NCBI GenBank assembly: GCA_948146395.1
Contig: OX411557.1
Location: 32,094,077 to 32,158,076 of the forward strand
Direction: 5' to 3'
From: Fragum whitleyi
Lineage: Eukaryota; Mollusca; Bivalvia; Cardiida; Cardiidae
DNA: 64,000 nucleotides
Below, piece after piece: positions 32,286 through 41,850 of the stretch. The position numbers were made by a program, and so were the translations under genes. The stretch's first letter is position 1, and every line of letters begins with the position of its first letter. The notes beneath the pieces were generated by a model. The model was not told the DNA's origin. It saw only the letters and a program-made list of their open reading frames with translations, and did no database searches.

Positions 32286-33439
32286 CTAATTGGACTTGAC
32301 TTATCACATGATTTCCAAATATAGTAATGCAAACATGTGATACTAATATATTCGTACGCAACTTTCAATAAATATCGTTTAAAACATGAATTAGCGTGTT
32401 AATTATATGCGTGTAGTGATAGCTGTGTAATTGTACAGCATTATTACTTTTTGATGAAATAAACTGTATGTCTTTGTCAAGTTGAGATATACAAAATAGG
32501 CCAAAGTGTATTCACATCCTGTTCACGTGATATGTGTTCTCAAAAAACCCGAAATGAAATTATCTTGTGTTCATTTTGCGGTTTTGTTAAATCTAAGTTG
32601 GAATTGCTCCGCATTCCAACTTAAAAAGTATTGATGCCCTTTGTAAATATGAACCCTGGGATTGTCGATTATTACGAAGTTGTATCAAATTACGTACCAT
32701 ATTTACCGATTAAGGAAAGGAAAAACGATGGAAATTCTCCAACAGTCTTCCTGGTGTAATGATAGAATAGGTGAATTAATAACTTTGTTTAACGAACGCC
32801 TTGTACACTAGTGATAGGATTCCCTTGTTTTCTGAAACAAAACTTAAGAAGCATTTCCATTGACACGAGTGTTGTTCTAACCATTAGCGTCTATCAGTCA
32901 CTTGTTATGGATCCTCAAATTACGTATATAATCTTTGAACCTACAATTCTTTGCCCGAACTGTTGATAATGCCATTCACTCATTTTCTTAATGTTAATTG
33001 ACCAATATGCGGGAAAATCACGGCTTTGCAGTTTCTTTATACGAATAATTCCATTTATGAGACTTTCTATTGACACTTTGTATTAAAGAAAAAGTAGTGA
33101 TAAATTATCATTTGCTTAAGATTGTTAGATAATAGGACTCTTACTATTATCATCATATATGCCATGCTATAGTTTCACAAACAAGTGTTACTAGGCGCTT
33201 CAAAAATGGTTTCCAAAACTTTGAAATCATTTAAATGCTTCGGAATAATTACCATCACATTTTCGCAAGCCAGGGGTTTTAGCTCCACTATGTAATTACG
33301 TAAGGATCATAGTTGAGCTAGAGCCCTTGGCTTGCGAAGATGTAACCATCCAAAATCATTATGGTCCTTCCTCGTGAGCAGTCAAACAACCTGAGCAAGT
33401 CTGAGAAAGTTAGCGCTGTTCTATCACCTCCTTCTTGCA
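32286..33439. other. No recognised feature
   Basis: AT-rich sequence. A short inverted pair CAAGCCAGGGG...CTAGAGCCCTTGGCTTG lies at about 33267-33335. No gene is recognised. Confidence 0.4.
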
Positions 33440-33552
33440 CCGCTCGTAATTTTCTTATCCCATTCATTCGATTTCATTCACAGGAGTGATTTCATTGATG
33501 AAATTACTCAAAAGTTTTCCACTAGTTAATTTCACAACGTTCTTAACTGCCC
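33440..33552. mobile_element. MITE-1 right end
   Basis: CCCATTCATTCGATTTCATT, CTCAAAAGTTTTCC and TTAATTTCACAACGTTCTTA then ACTGC match the reversed MITE-1 terminus. The foldback element begins directly after it. Confidence 0.5.
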
Positions 33553-33680
33553 TGCGTTCAATATCACCAGACGGTGCAAGCAGTTTTCCAATTGTACCCC
33601 GCTTTGCACCTGCACCTTCGTGCAAAGCGGGGTACAATTGGAAAACTGTTTGCACCGTTTGGTGAACCTGAACGCTGGGC
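33551..33680. mobile_element. Foldback element with 46-bp near-perfect arms
   Basis: Left arm 33564-33609 (TCACCAGACGGTGCAAGCAG ... CGCTTTGCAC) and right arm 33620-33665 pair with only a few mismatches, with a 10-nt loop CTGCACCTTC. TGCGTTCA / TGAACGC extends the ends. Related copies lie at 15178-15247 (half), 49960-50045 (part) and 53295-53429 (complete but diverged). Non-coding. Confidence 0.8.
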
Positions 33681-33929
33681 TGTAAACCAACTCAATTCTT
33701 GTAAAATGCGAATTGTCGGTGCAGAAGGCGTTTCATAGAAATCAATATGTTCGCTTTAAGTTCCGTATTTGTTCAGTCGAATGTATGATAGGATCAAATC
33801 AACTTTCCTGCTAGCACGCTACATTATCCTTGACACTACGTCAAACTACAAGGAAAAGATGTATTACATATGAGCTTGCAGAAAAAAAACAAAACAGATA
33901 GACACATACAGGTTGGTTGAAAGTTGAGA

Positions 33930-33968
33930 GAGAGACAGACAGACAGACAGAGAGGGAGAGAGAGAATG
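33930..33968. repeat. Purine-rich simple repeat (GACA/GA)n
   Basis: AGAGAGAGACAGACAGACAG followed by AGAGGGAGAGAGAGAATGAG. Confidence 0.9.
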
Positions 33969-34148
33969 AGAGAACTGCTGAAATGGTTGCATATGATGTG
34001 ATTGTTACTCGATCATGAAAGCCAAACTTAGTTTAAACCTGAAAAATGGGAAAAGATGGCCATTTAATATCGGGGTAAATAAAAAAGCAAGAAAAGGAAG
34101 AAAATGTTGTAATAAAGGTGGTGAATTCTCACTTTTTTATTTTTTATT

Positions 34149-35290
34149 AGCTCACCTGAGCACGAAGTGCTCAAGGTGAGCTATTGTGGTTAGGTGGATG
34201 TCCGTCGTCCGTCGTACGTCGTGTGTCGTGTGTCGTGTGTCGTCAACATTTACCTTGTATGCACTCTAGAGGCCATATTTTTTGCCCAATCAACCTGAAA
34301 TTTGGTCAGAATGATTGTCTTGACAAAATCTCGGATGAGTTCGAAATTGGGTCAAGTGGGGTCAAAAACTAGGTCACAGGGTCAAATCTTAGAAAAACCT
34401 TGTATGCACTCTAGAGGCCACATTTTTTGCCCATTTAACCTGAATTTTGGCCAGAATGATTGTCTTTATTAAATCTCGGATGAGTTCGAAATTGGGTCAA
34501 GTGGGGTCAAAAACTAGGTCACAGGGTCAAATCTTAGAAAAACCTTGTATGCACTCTAGAGGCCACATTTTTTGCCCCTTCAGCCTGAATTTTGGTCAGA
34601 ATGATTATCTTGATTAAATTTTGGATGAGTTCGAAATTGGGTCAAGTGGGGTCAAAAACTAGGTCACAGGGTCAAATCTTAGAAAAACCTTGTATGCACT
34701 CTAGAGGCCACATTTTTTGCCCAATCAACCTGAATTTTTGTCAGAATGATTGTCTTGATTAAATCTTGGATGAGTTCGAAATTGGGTCAAGTGGGGTCAA
34801 AAACTAGGTCACAGGGTCAAATCTTAGAAAAACCTTGTATGCACTCCAGAGGCCACATTTTTTCCCATTCAACCAGAATTTTGGTCAGAATGAATGTCTT
34901 GATGAAATTTTGGACAAGTTTGAAATTGGGTCAAGTGGGGTCAAAAACTAGGTCACGGGGTCAAATCTTTAATAAAAACTTGTGTGCACTCCAGAGGCAA
35001 AATTTTTTGTCTGATCAACCTGAAATTTTGTCAGAATGATTGAATTGGTGCAATTTTTCATGAGTATGAAATTGGGTCATGGGGGATCAAAAACTAGGTC
35101 AAAGAGTCAAATCATAGAAAATCGTTGTAAGTGAACCTGAAAATTGTAAAAAAAGGATTCTCAAGTTGTATAGAAGAAATAGCATTGTTTAGCGTAGTCA
35201 TTCATCATTCTATTTCTAATACTACTTTTGAAAATTTTAGACAGTTCATTCAGGTGAGCGAATAAGGGCCACTGTGGCCCTCTTGTTGGT
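34149..35290 (+). mobile_element. Hairpin-ended element with 145-bp tandem core
   Basis: The 5' end is TAGCTCACCTGAGCACGAAG, an imperfect palindrome closed by TGCTCAAGGTGAGCTA. Next come CGTC/GTGT simple repeats (34199-34244), then six 145-bp units (34255-35124), then a unique 3' part. It ends CAGGTGAGCGAATAAGGGCC with a small hairpin GGGCCAC/GTGGCCC and CTCTTGTT. The architecture recalls the 'pearl' elements of oysters and Helentron-like non-autonomous elements, which is an inference without search. No coding: the unit length is not a multiple of three. Confidence 0.85.
34255..35124 (+). repeat. Six-unit 145-bp minisatellite array
   Basis: The unit start TTGTATGCACTC recurs at 34255, 34400, 34545, 34690 and 34835; a diverged start, TTGTGTGC, lies at 34980, and TTGTAAGT at 35125 closes the array. 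Every step is exactly 145 bp, with no net insertion or deletion. Units 1-5 are nearly identical; unit 6 is the most diverged. Conserved words are GAAATTGGGTCAAGTGGGGT and CACAGGGTCAAATCTTAGAA. Confidence 0.92.
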
Positions 35291-35823
35291 TTCATTTTTA
35301 AGCATTGACTTTTTTTACATGAGTCAGTCGTGAAAACTGTGTATCTTTAGTTTATTTCTAGTGGATTTATATGTTGTTTTTTTTTCTTTTTTTAAACATA
35401 TAAACCTGTGTGTCACATTTTCAACAATTCAATATGTGCGCAGATCAACCCGTTCAGCTGCATAGTCTGATAAGATTCTTACTCATTACTACCATGAGTA
35501 AAATCCTACCTTTTATCAATATTTTTGTTAAGTTTATGTAAGGTTACCTCCTACTTAGCTATTTTAGGTTTACTTACAGCTGTTATAGTTTTATTCCATA
35601 AAGCAATGTGTTAAAACATTGGGACCTATATAAAATGCACGAACAAATACCCCCCCCCCCCCCAAGTTATTGTAGTAAAAGTAATATGAGGAAATACTTT
35701 TTGGAATCGCGAGGCGAGCGACATCTACAGTAAGCTCATGTGTCAGAGGACAGAAATATCTAAAACCCTTAGACAGCCCTTAAATTTCACACTACGAAGA
35801 AGGTTTGTGGGGGAAATCTGTTA
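35291..35823. other. No gene; MITE-2 remnant and poly-C
   Basis: AACCTGTGTGTCACATTTTC at about 35403 followed by GCGCAGATCAACC resembles an eroded MITE-2 end. A pure C run lies at about 35650-35663. Nothing else is recognised. Confidence 0.4.
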
Positions 35824-36266
35824 TACAGTTAAGAACATTGTGAAATTGACAAGATGATTGATTTTGGAATGAGTTTGGAATGAAATTGAATGATGATGTG
35901 GACGAGTTTGAAATAAAATTCAAGGGAGGTAATCCAATTTTGCTAATTTTGTTCAGAATTAACAAAGTTAGCAATAATTATTACCTTCCTTAAATTAATT
36001 ATGCACAAAAATGTTGTAAAAATAGTTTTTTACTTTTTCTCGAACCAACCAGACGCTTATAAATTTCGATCACGTCAGGAAAATTGGGGATATTTTCTAG
36101 CGATTTATTTTTTAAATGTGGTTGTTCATCTTATGATTTTTGTGATTTTGGAGCGTTTTTGAATGGTTTGAGTGAGTGTTTGGAATGAATGGATGTAGCG
36201 CTGAGTGGGTGATTTTGAACGGTTTTGATCGGAAGGATTGTCAATTTTATGATATAAATAACTATA
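35824..36266. mobile_element. MITE-1, complete forward copy
   Basis: The left end is TACAGTTAAGAACATTGTGA; the right end is TCAATTTTATGATATAAATA then ACTATA, with one substitution in the terminal ACTGTA. Inside: TTCAAGGGAGGTAATCCAAT, GCTAATTTTGTTCAGAAT, GAGTGAGTGTTTGGAATGAA and AGCGCTGAGTGGG. About 443 bp, TA-flanked, non-coding. Confidence 0.82.
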
Positions 36267-36789
36267 GAAGGAAATCTTCATCTAAAACTCAAGTTATATT
36301 AATCATACATTATCATTCAGTCTTTGAATAATCATGATCTTGTAACAATATTGTATAACAAACGTATTTTCTACACACACCATTATCATTAATATTTGAT
36401 ATTCAATATTTGGAGTTTGCGGAGGTTGAACATTGAAAAATAAAACTAAATGACAGTGACAAACTACGTCCAGAAAATTGAATCTATGACCTGAATATAA
36501 TAACGTGCTCCGCTTTCAATTCTTACAACTGAAACAAAAGCCCTGAATTTATAAATGCATTTTGAAAAAAAAGGATTTACCAATGATCAACTTTTAGGAA
36601 TCTTTGTGTATTACAATAATATTCATGTCTGTCTATACTATATTTTTCACTTATATAGAAATATTTCTTAAGAACAAATAACACGTCAATTAGGCGATTT
36701 CTAGAAATTTTTTGAAAGACAAACTATCATAGTTGAAAGTTCAAGACCCCATTTTCTATTTTATTAACGCTGCATGGTGATTAATGGAG
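36267..36789. other. No recognised feature
   Basis: AT-rich; nothing recognised. Confidence 0.4.
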
Positions 36790-36890
36790 GTCTAGCATGT
36801 CGTCTTTATTGTTCATTTTTGCTCCCAACGAGTCAACATAAATCCGCCACACGACATTAATATTTTGCCATAGTAACCATACAAGGTGAT
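36790..36890. repeat. Dispersed repeat C, copy 2
   Basis: GTCGTCTTTATTGTTC, AATCCGCCACACGAC and AATATTTTGCCATAGTAACC match 12691-12812 in order. Confidence 0.55.
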
Positions 36891-37641
36891 ACGGCTATAT
36901 ATTACATTCACGAGAAAAACGTTGGTATCAAAGGAAAACAGAATTTTAGATAAGAGAAAAGTAGGGCTTAGTCGTATGAATCCGTGTGGTTGTTACACTA
37001 TACATGTACACGATACCAAATTTGAAGAACCTAAGCGACGAATAAAAAAGCAAACACTTTTTACAATTGTAATTCATATAGGCAGTGATACGAGTTTTGT
37101 TCATATATGCCCTCAACGTTATTTTGTGCATAGATCTCTAAATGAGTACTTAATCAAATACTTCATGAAAGTACCATCTAAAGAAGATAAATGTCTAATG
37201 GGTACTGTTTTCGTTTGATAAATAAGTATATATAAGGCAACATCCATTTCTGATAACTATGACTATGCCAGTCCCTTTTCTCCTATATCTTCTCTTTGTA
37301 TTTATGATCTTTTTCCTTCAGAGAAATGATAATTAATACCTTGTTGTCTGTGAGGTATCCAGCAACCAATCATTCTTTCTATTTCCGTTCCTTGAACAAC
37401 GCGGTTGTCCCTCCTTTAATTAAGGGCAACGCCCACATAAATAAGGATTCATTGTGCTGGACGGGAATTCTAGGATTTCCGCCTATGTTTGCATTCATGA
37501 AAAAGCAGAAATTAACCTTTGTCGTTAAAAATAGCTGGTAAATCATTGCCCGCCAAAGGAAAAACCTTGTCTAAAAACAGTTATCAGCCTTTATAGCTCA
37601 CCTGACCACTGACTGCCGAAAATTAGTTATTCATTTTAATA
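36891..37641. other. No supported gene
   Basis: A 110-codon frame (36886-37218) shows no recognisable domain. A TATATATAAG word at 37228 precedes an ATG whose short product is hydrophobic, but spacing and length do not support a gene. Confidence 0.35.
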
Positions 37642-39138
37642 TATACTCAGAACAAGGAGTTAAGAGCCACCAGTTTTTAGACAGAAGATTTTTAAAGGCA
37701 GGGAGCCTGCATTAATTCAAAATAACAGAGATGTAAATATTTAGTTCCAATGTTGAAAATGGTATGTTGACTTATCACTTTCACAACAATACATGGGTGG
37801 GGATAAATTTTATTGACTTTGTACCTTGAAATGTAAATGACGTATTTTCACCTTTTTCTAAAACATGAAAAACTATTGTCAAAGCCGACTTACGGTGTTG
37901 TCTATGACACGAAACTTGGTTTTAGAAGTCAGATAACACAAATGCGATTAATTCCAGTCACATCTTAGTCAGTAGCGTGTGTAAGATCCGTGAGCATTGA
38001 TCACTGCGTGCACCCTCCTCGGCATGCCACGAATCAGCCTCTGGATGATGTGTTGAGGGATTTGCTGCCACTCCTGGTGCAGTGCTGCTTCTAACTCAAC
38101 CACATTTTGTACAAGAGGCTCTCGGGACTACAAGCCGGCCATGGAATGGTGGTGATGGCTTCACGTTGCATAACGTCCGCCGCGACTCTTGCTCTGTGGG
38201 GTTTGGCGTTATCATCCATGTAAACTGGTCTTTTTCGAAGAGGGTGATTGACAAAATGTGGAATTACCACAGGAAAAAGGATGTTATCGCGATATTTATC
38301 GCCAGTCAATGTGCCTGGAACTGTCACTAGGTCCAGTTTACAGTCGTAGGAGACACAACCCTATATCATAACTGAGCCATCGCCACCCTGATAGGTTGGT
38401 TGGACGTACTTTGGTGCTAATCGGGTGTTAGGTTGTCTCCAAACACGAATTCGGCCATCGGTGACACGCAACAACATCCTGCACTCATCTGACCAATGGA
38501 TCCGACGCCATGATGCCAAGTTCCAACGTGCCCTCGCTCTACACCTTATTAGACGTTCATTGATGTGTCTCTGTTGTAACTTTGGACGTTTGAGGGGTCT
38601 TCGTGCCTTATACCCAGCCATCCGCAGTCAATTTCGCACTGTTGAAATAGAGACCCGTCTGTGTGTATTCCAGTTGTCCCTTAGTACAGGCGCACTGGTG
38701 AAGGGCAGACGTCTGACGTCACGCAAAAGTGCTCTATCCTCTCGAATAGACGTTACTCTAGGGCGTCCAGATCTGACACGGTCCTTAACGTCGTTTGTCT
38801 GGGCGTGTTTTTGTACCAAACGTGTAATGACACTGTGGTGATACCCCAGCTGTCTGGCAATGGCTCTACAAGACATTCCAGAATCTCGCATTCCAATTAT
38901 TTGCCATCTTTCATTTGTAGACAATCTACGCCTTGCTATGACTGAGTTTCAAATCCAAATGTAAACAAATGCACGAGCTACACGACTTGCTGAATATGTA
39001 CGTGCATCCGAAACGTTTTTAATCAATAGCTACAAGGTTGTTCTAACCGTTTGACAACATAGATACGTTATTAAAGTTTTCGATAGAAATTTTATTAACT
39101 TAAAACTTAGTGGCGCTTAACTTTATGTTCTGAGTATA
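37642..39138 (-). mobile_element. Tc1-like DNA transposon, full-length but dead
   Basis: About 1.5 kb between inverted ends TATACTCAGAACA. The left continues AGGAGTTAAGAGCCAC; the right, in reverse complement, TAAAGTTAAGCGCCAC. The transposase lies on the minus strand with about 200 bp between its start and the right terminus. The terminal TA could be part of the target duplication. A second, truncated copy is at 16050-16472. Confidence 0.85.
37969..38939 (-). pseudogene. Tc1-like transposase pseudogene (D,D34E family)
   Basis: The transposase would cut and paste the element at TA sites. Reading from the right: the start codon is ATA (38939-38937) where the 16-kb copy has ATG. Then come the paired helix-turn-helix region (CRAIARQLGYHHSVITRLVQ, SGRPRVTS), an in-frame TGA at 38630-38628, the catalytic segment with HWSDE (first D), and an in-frame TAG at 38363-38361 where W is expected in VMIWG. 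The second D lies in YMDDNAKPHRAR. After WPACSP a deletion near 38122-38126 removes the third acidic residue region (NPIEHLW in relatives) and shifts frame. The C-terminus continues as VVELEAALHQEWQQIPQH and ends at TGA 37971-37969. Four lesions in all; CpG-type decay explains the TGA. Confidence 0.9.
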
Positions 39139-39699
39139 TAAGCTTAACCAGACATGGAACAAATTTGCTCTCAGTGACCATTTCACAACTTCGTGAAAAT
39201 AAGATTTGCGAAAAGCTGAGGCACGAGAGAGCGCGGGACCATTTCAGACATTTAATAATCATGAAATATCTTCTTCACCTTAATCATTCGATTTATTTGG
39301 GCAAAACTTGTCTGAAAAATCTTTTTTTGATCATATCGAATGTGTTTTCAATTTTAAAGTTCGCTTATAATGGACAATCGCATCCTACACCTTGCTTTTC
39401 TAATAAACCCTCTTCCTAGGTGACACTATTTTATATATGACAGGTCCAACTAAGTTTGCTAAGTTTGAAAATATTTGTCTCTCAGGCAATTCAATATTGT
39501 AAACAGGTAATTCCTTCATTTTCCACAATGTCAGTTTTCTGGGGCTTTTTTTTTATCATGGAAGTAACTTTATTGGGATTGTGTAGAAATGATTTAGACA
39601 AAATAATTGAAAGAGCAAACGTTTTTAATACCATAAGCTGATCTCCTTAATAGTAAAACGTTCGCAGAATTAATGAAACCTCCTACTAAAGTACCAATG
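39139..39699. other. No recognised feature
   Basis: Frames of 61-84 codons show no motif; nothing else is recognised. Confidence 0.4.
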
Positions 39700-39793
39700 G
39701 CCAATTAGAGTTTTGCTGTAAGAAGCTATCAGGACGATAGTTTTCCTTGAATAATTTATACCATCCTACTGGGACATGTCTAAGTTAACGTTT
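39700..39793. repeat. Dispersed repeat D, copy 2
   Basis: TTAGAGTTTTGCTGTAAGAA, GAATAATTTATACCATCCTA and CATGTCTAAGTTAACG match 21355-21452. It abuts the next element. Confidence 0.65.
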
Positions 39794-40911
39794 TTAGCTC
39801 CACTGGCTGAAAGCCACTGGGGCTATTGTCATGGCGTTGTGTCCGTCGTGCGTCCGTCCGTCCGTGCGTGCGTGCGTGCGTCCGTCTGGTCGTAAACTTT
39901 TCTTTAAAAATCTTCTCCTCAGAAACTACTGGATGGATTTCAACCAAACTTCACAGGAATGATCCTTTGGTGACCCTCTTTCAAAGTTGTTCAAGAAATT
40001 TTGATCCAATGAAAAACATGGATTTAATGGGCGTGGCTAATTTCCAAATATGGTAAAATGTGAGTTTTCTCAGATTCTAATCAATGGATACCAATTAAAT
40101 TTTACATGAATGATCCTTGGGTGACCCTTTATCAGTCTACAAAAAATCATTGTGATCGGATGGAAAATATGCATTTTATGGGCGGAGGTCATTTCTCTAT
40201 ATGTTATATAGTGGAAACTTTGCAAATCATTTTCTCAGAATGTAATTTATGGATATCAACCAAATTTCACTGGAATGATCCTTGAGTGATCCTTTATCAG
40301 TCTACAAAAAATCATTGTGATTGGATGAAAAATATGCGTTTTATGGGCGGAGGTCATTTCTCTATATGTTATATAGTGGAAACTTTGAAAATCTATTTCT
40401 CAGAATGTAACTGATGGATATCAACCAAATTTCACTGGAATGATCCTTGAGTGATCCTTTATCAGTGTACCAAAAATTATTTTGATTGGATGAAAAATAT
40501 GCATTTTATGGGCAGAGGTCATTTCTCTATATGTTATATAGTGGAAAATTTGAAAATCATTTTCTCAGAATATGATTGTTGGATATGTGGAGGTCAATTC
40601 TCAATATGTTAAATAGTGGAAACTATGAAAAACATTTTCTCAGAATGTAACTGATGGATATCTATCAAACATTTTTGGTATGATCTTTGGGTGACCCATT
40701 ATCATGCAGCCAAAAATTATTTTTATTTGATGAAAAATATGTCTTTTAATAGCAGAGGTCATTTCTCTATCTGTTATATAGTTGAAACTTTGAAAATCAT
40801 TTTCATCATCAGTAGAACTCCAAATATCTAAAAATCTAGTCAAAAACATTTATTTTCTTTTACAAGAATTTCAAGCCTGTGGAGCGACTCAAGCCATTCA
40901 TGGCTTTCTAG
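39794..40911 (+). mobile_element. Hairpin-ended element with 165-bp tandem core
   Basis: The 5' end TAGCTCCACTGGCTGAAAGC contains the palindrome CCACTGGCTGAAAGCCACTGG. This is followed by CGTCC/GCGTGC simple repeats (39838-39890) and an array of about six units. The 3' end GAGCGACTCAAGCCATTCAT folds as AAGCCAT-TC-ATGGCTT and is followed by TCTAGTT. A 3' hairpin just before CTAG is a Helitron hallmark. Same plan as the 34-kb element but unrelated core sequence. Non-coding. Confidence 0.8.
39900..40840 (+). repeat. 165-bp minisatellite array
   Basis: The word TCATTTCTCTATATGTTATA recurs at 40189, 40354 and 40519, exactly 165 bp apart. After a shortened unit (TCAATTCTCAATATG at 40594, 75 bp later) it recurs at 40759, again 165 bp. 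The first, more diverged unit precedes 40189. The short unit lacks about 90 bp. Confidence 0.9.
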
Positions 40912-41009
40912 TTATTGAATGCCATTGCGACATCGTCCCTTCAATCAAGCTTACGCAAAACATCGATGATTTTCCGGAGACAAATTTCGATTTTAGAGGA
41001 AGAAGAATT

Positions 41010-41160
41010 TTAATAGGGTTAGAAACATCGTTTAATAGACAAGTTGAATGATTTTGCAATGATATTGAATGAGTGTGCGAAGCGAGTTTGGAATTAAATT
41101 CAAGGGAGGTAATAAAATATCGCAAATTTTATACCAATTGGATTGAATTGAATTATGGAT
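41010..41160. mobile_element. MITE-1 left half
   Basis: GTTAGAAACATCGTTTAATA, GACAAGTTGAATGATTTTGC, AATTCAAGGGAGGTAATAAA, then homology fades. Forward orientation, truncated. Confidence 0.6.
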
Positions 41161-41237
41161 AGTTTAACCTCCCTTTATAAATCGAACTTTTCTATAAAAA
41201 AGAATGTATGTCCTCGCGGGCGCTTCGAAATAATCAC

Positions 41238-41678
41238 TACAGTTAGTTACATCGTAAAATTGAAATACGTCTCAATCAAAACCATTCTAAATCGATCACT
41301 CAGCGCTCCATTCATTTATTCCAAACACTCACTCAAACCATTCAAAAATGCCCAAAACCATTGAAAAATATAGAATCAACAATTTCATTCAAAATAATTT
41401 TGGATAGAGAATAATCGGGATTTCGTTGACATAATTCAATTTGTAAGCGTATAATAAATTCTTGAAGAAATAGAACACTATCTATAGAACTTGTATGCAT
41501 ATTTTATTAAAGTGAGGTAATCAATATCGCTTATTTTGTTCATCATGAAAAAAATTTGTGATGTTGGATTACCTCCCATTAAATTCACACAAAACTCAGT
41601 CCACACGCTCATTCAATTTCACTTCTAAATCATTCCAAAGTCACTCACCTTGTCAATTTCACGATGTTGTTTACTGTA
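41238..41678. mobile_element. MITE-1, complete reverse copy
   Basis: The left end TACAGTTAGTTACATCGTAA and right end TTTCACGATGTTGTTTACTG then TA are inverted repeats. Inside: CACTCAGCGCTCCATTCATT, TATCGCTTATTTTGTTCATC, ATTACCTCCCATTAAATTC and CTCAGTCCACACGCTCATTC. 441 bp, TA-flanked. Confidence 0.85.
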
Positions 41679-41734
41679 GCTATTAAAAATAAGGGATGAT
41701 TTGTTCATTTGAAATTGAGATGCATTGTGAACGA

Positions 41735-41850
41735 TTCTTCGGGCATTTCAGAATAATTTCTGAACGTATGTAAATGGTTTGAATGAATGCATGTATGGAG
41801 CGTTTAGTAAGCGATTTAGTCAATTTCATGATGTTCCTAACTGTATCAAT
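41735..41850. mobile_element. MITE-1 right-end fragment
   Basis: GGTTTGAATGAATGCATG, GGAGCGTTTAGTAAGCGATT and GTCAATTTCATGATGTTCCT then AACTGTA. The left part is decayed. Confidence 0.55.

Noticed and set aside
34184..35039. Plus-strand frames of 62 and 97 codons with repeated peptide words
   Set aside because: They arise from the 145-bp array. Because 145 is not a multiple of three, each unit is read in a different frame, which is incompatible with a repeat protein.
34255..35124. CRISPR-like direct repeats
   Set aside because: Repeats are contiguous 145-bp units with no unique spacers, in a eukaryotic transposon setting.
36886..37218. 110-codon plus-strand frame, considered as an exon
   Set aside because: No recognisable domain, flanking dispersed repeat at its start, no splice-site pattern that extends it.
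37226..37345. TATATATAAG motif and a 25-codon hydrophobic frame resembling a signal peptide
   Set aside because: The ATG is about where transcription would start from that TATA box, the frame closes at once, and no exon continuation is visible.
38425..38841. 138-codon plus-strand reading frame, the second longest in the window after the LINE fragment
   Set aside because: It is antisense to the Tc1-like transposase, whose minus-strand translation has recognisable motifs. The plus frame is a by-product of that coding bias.
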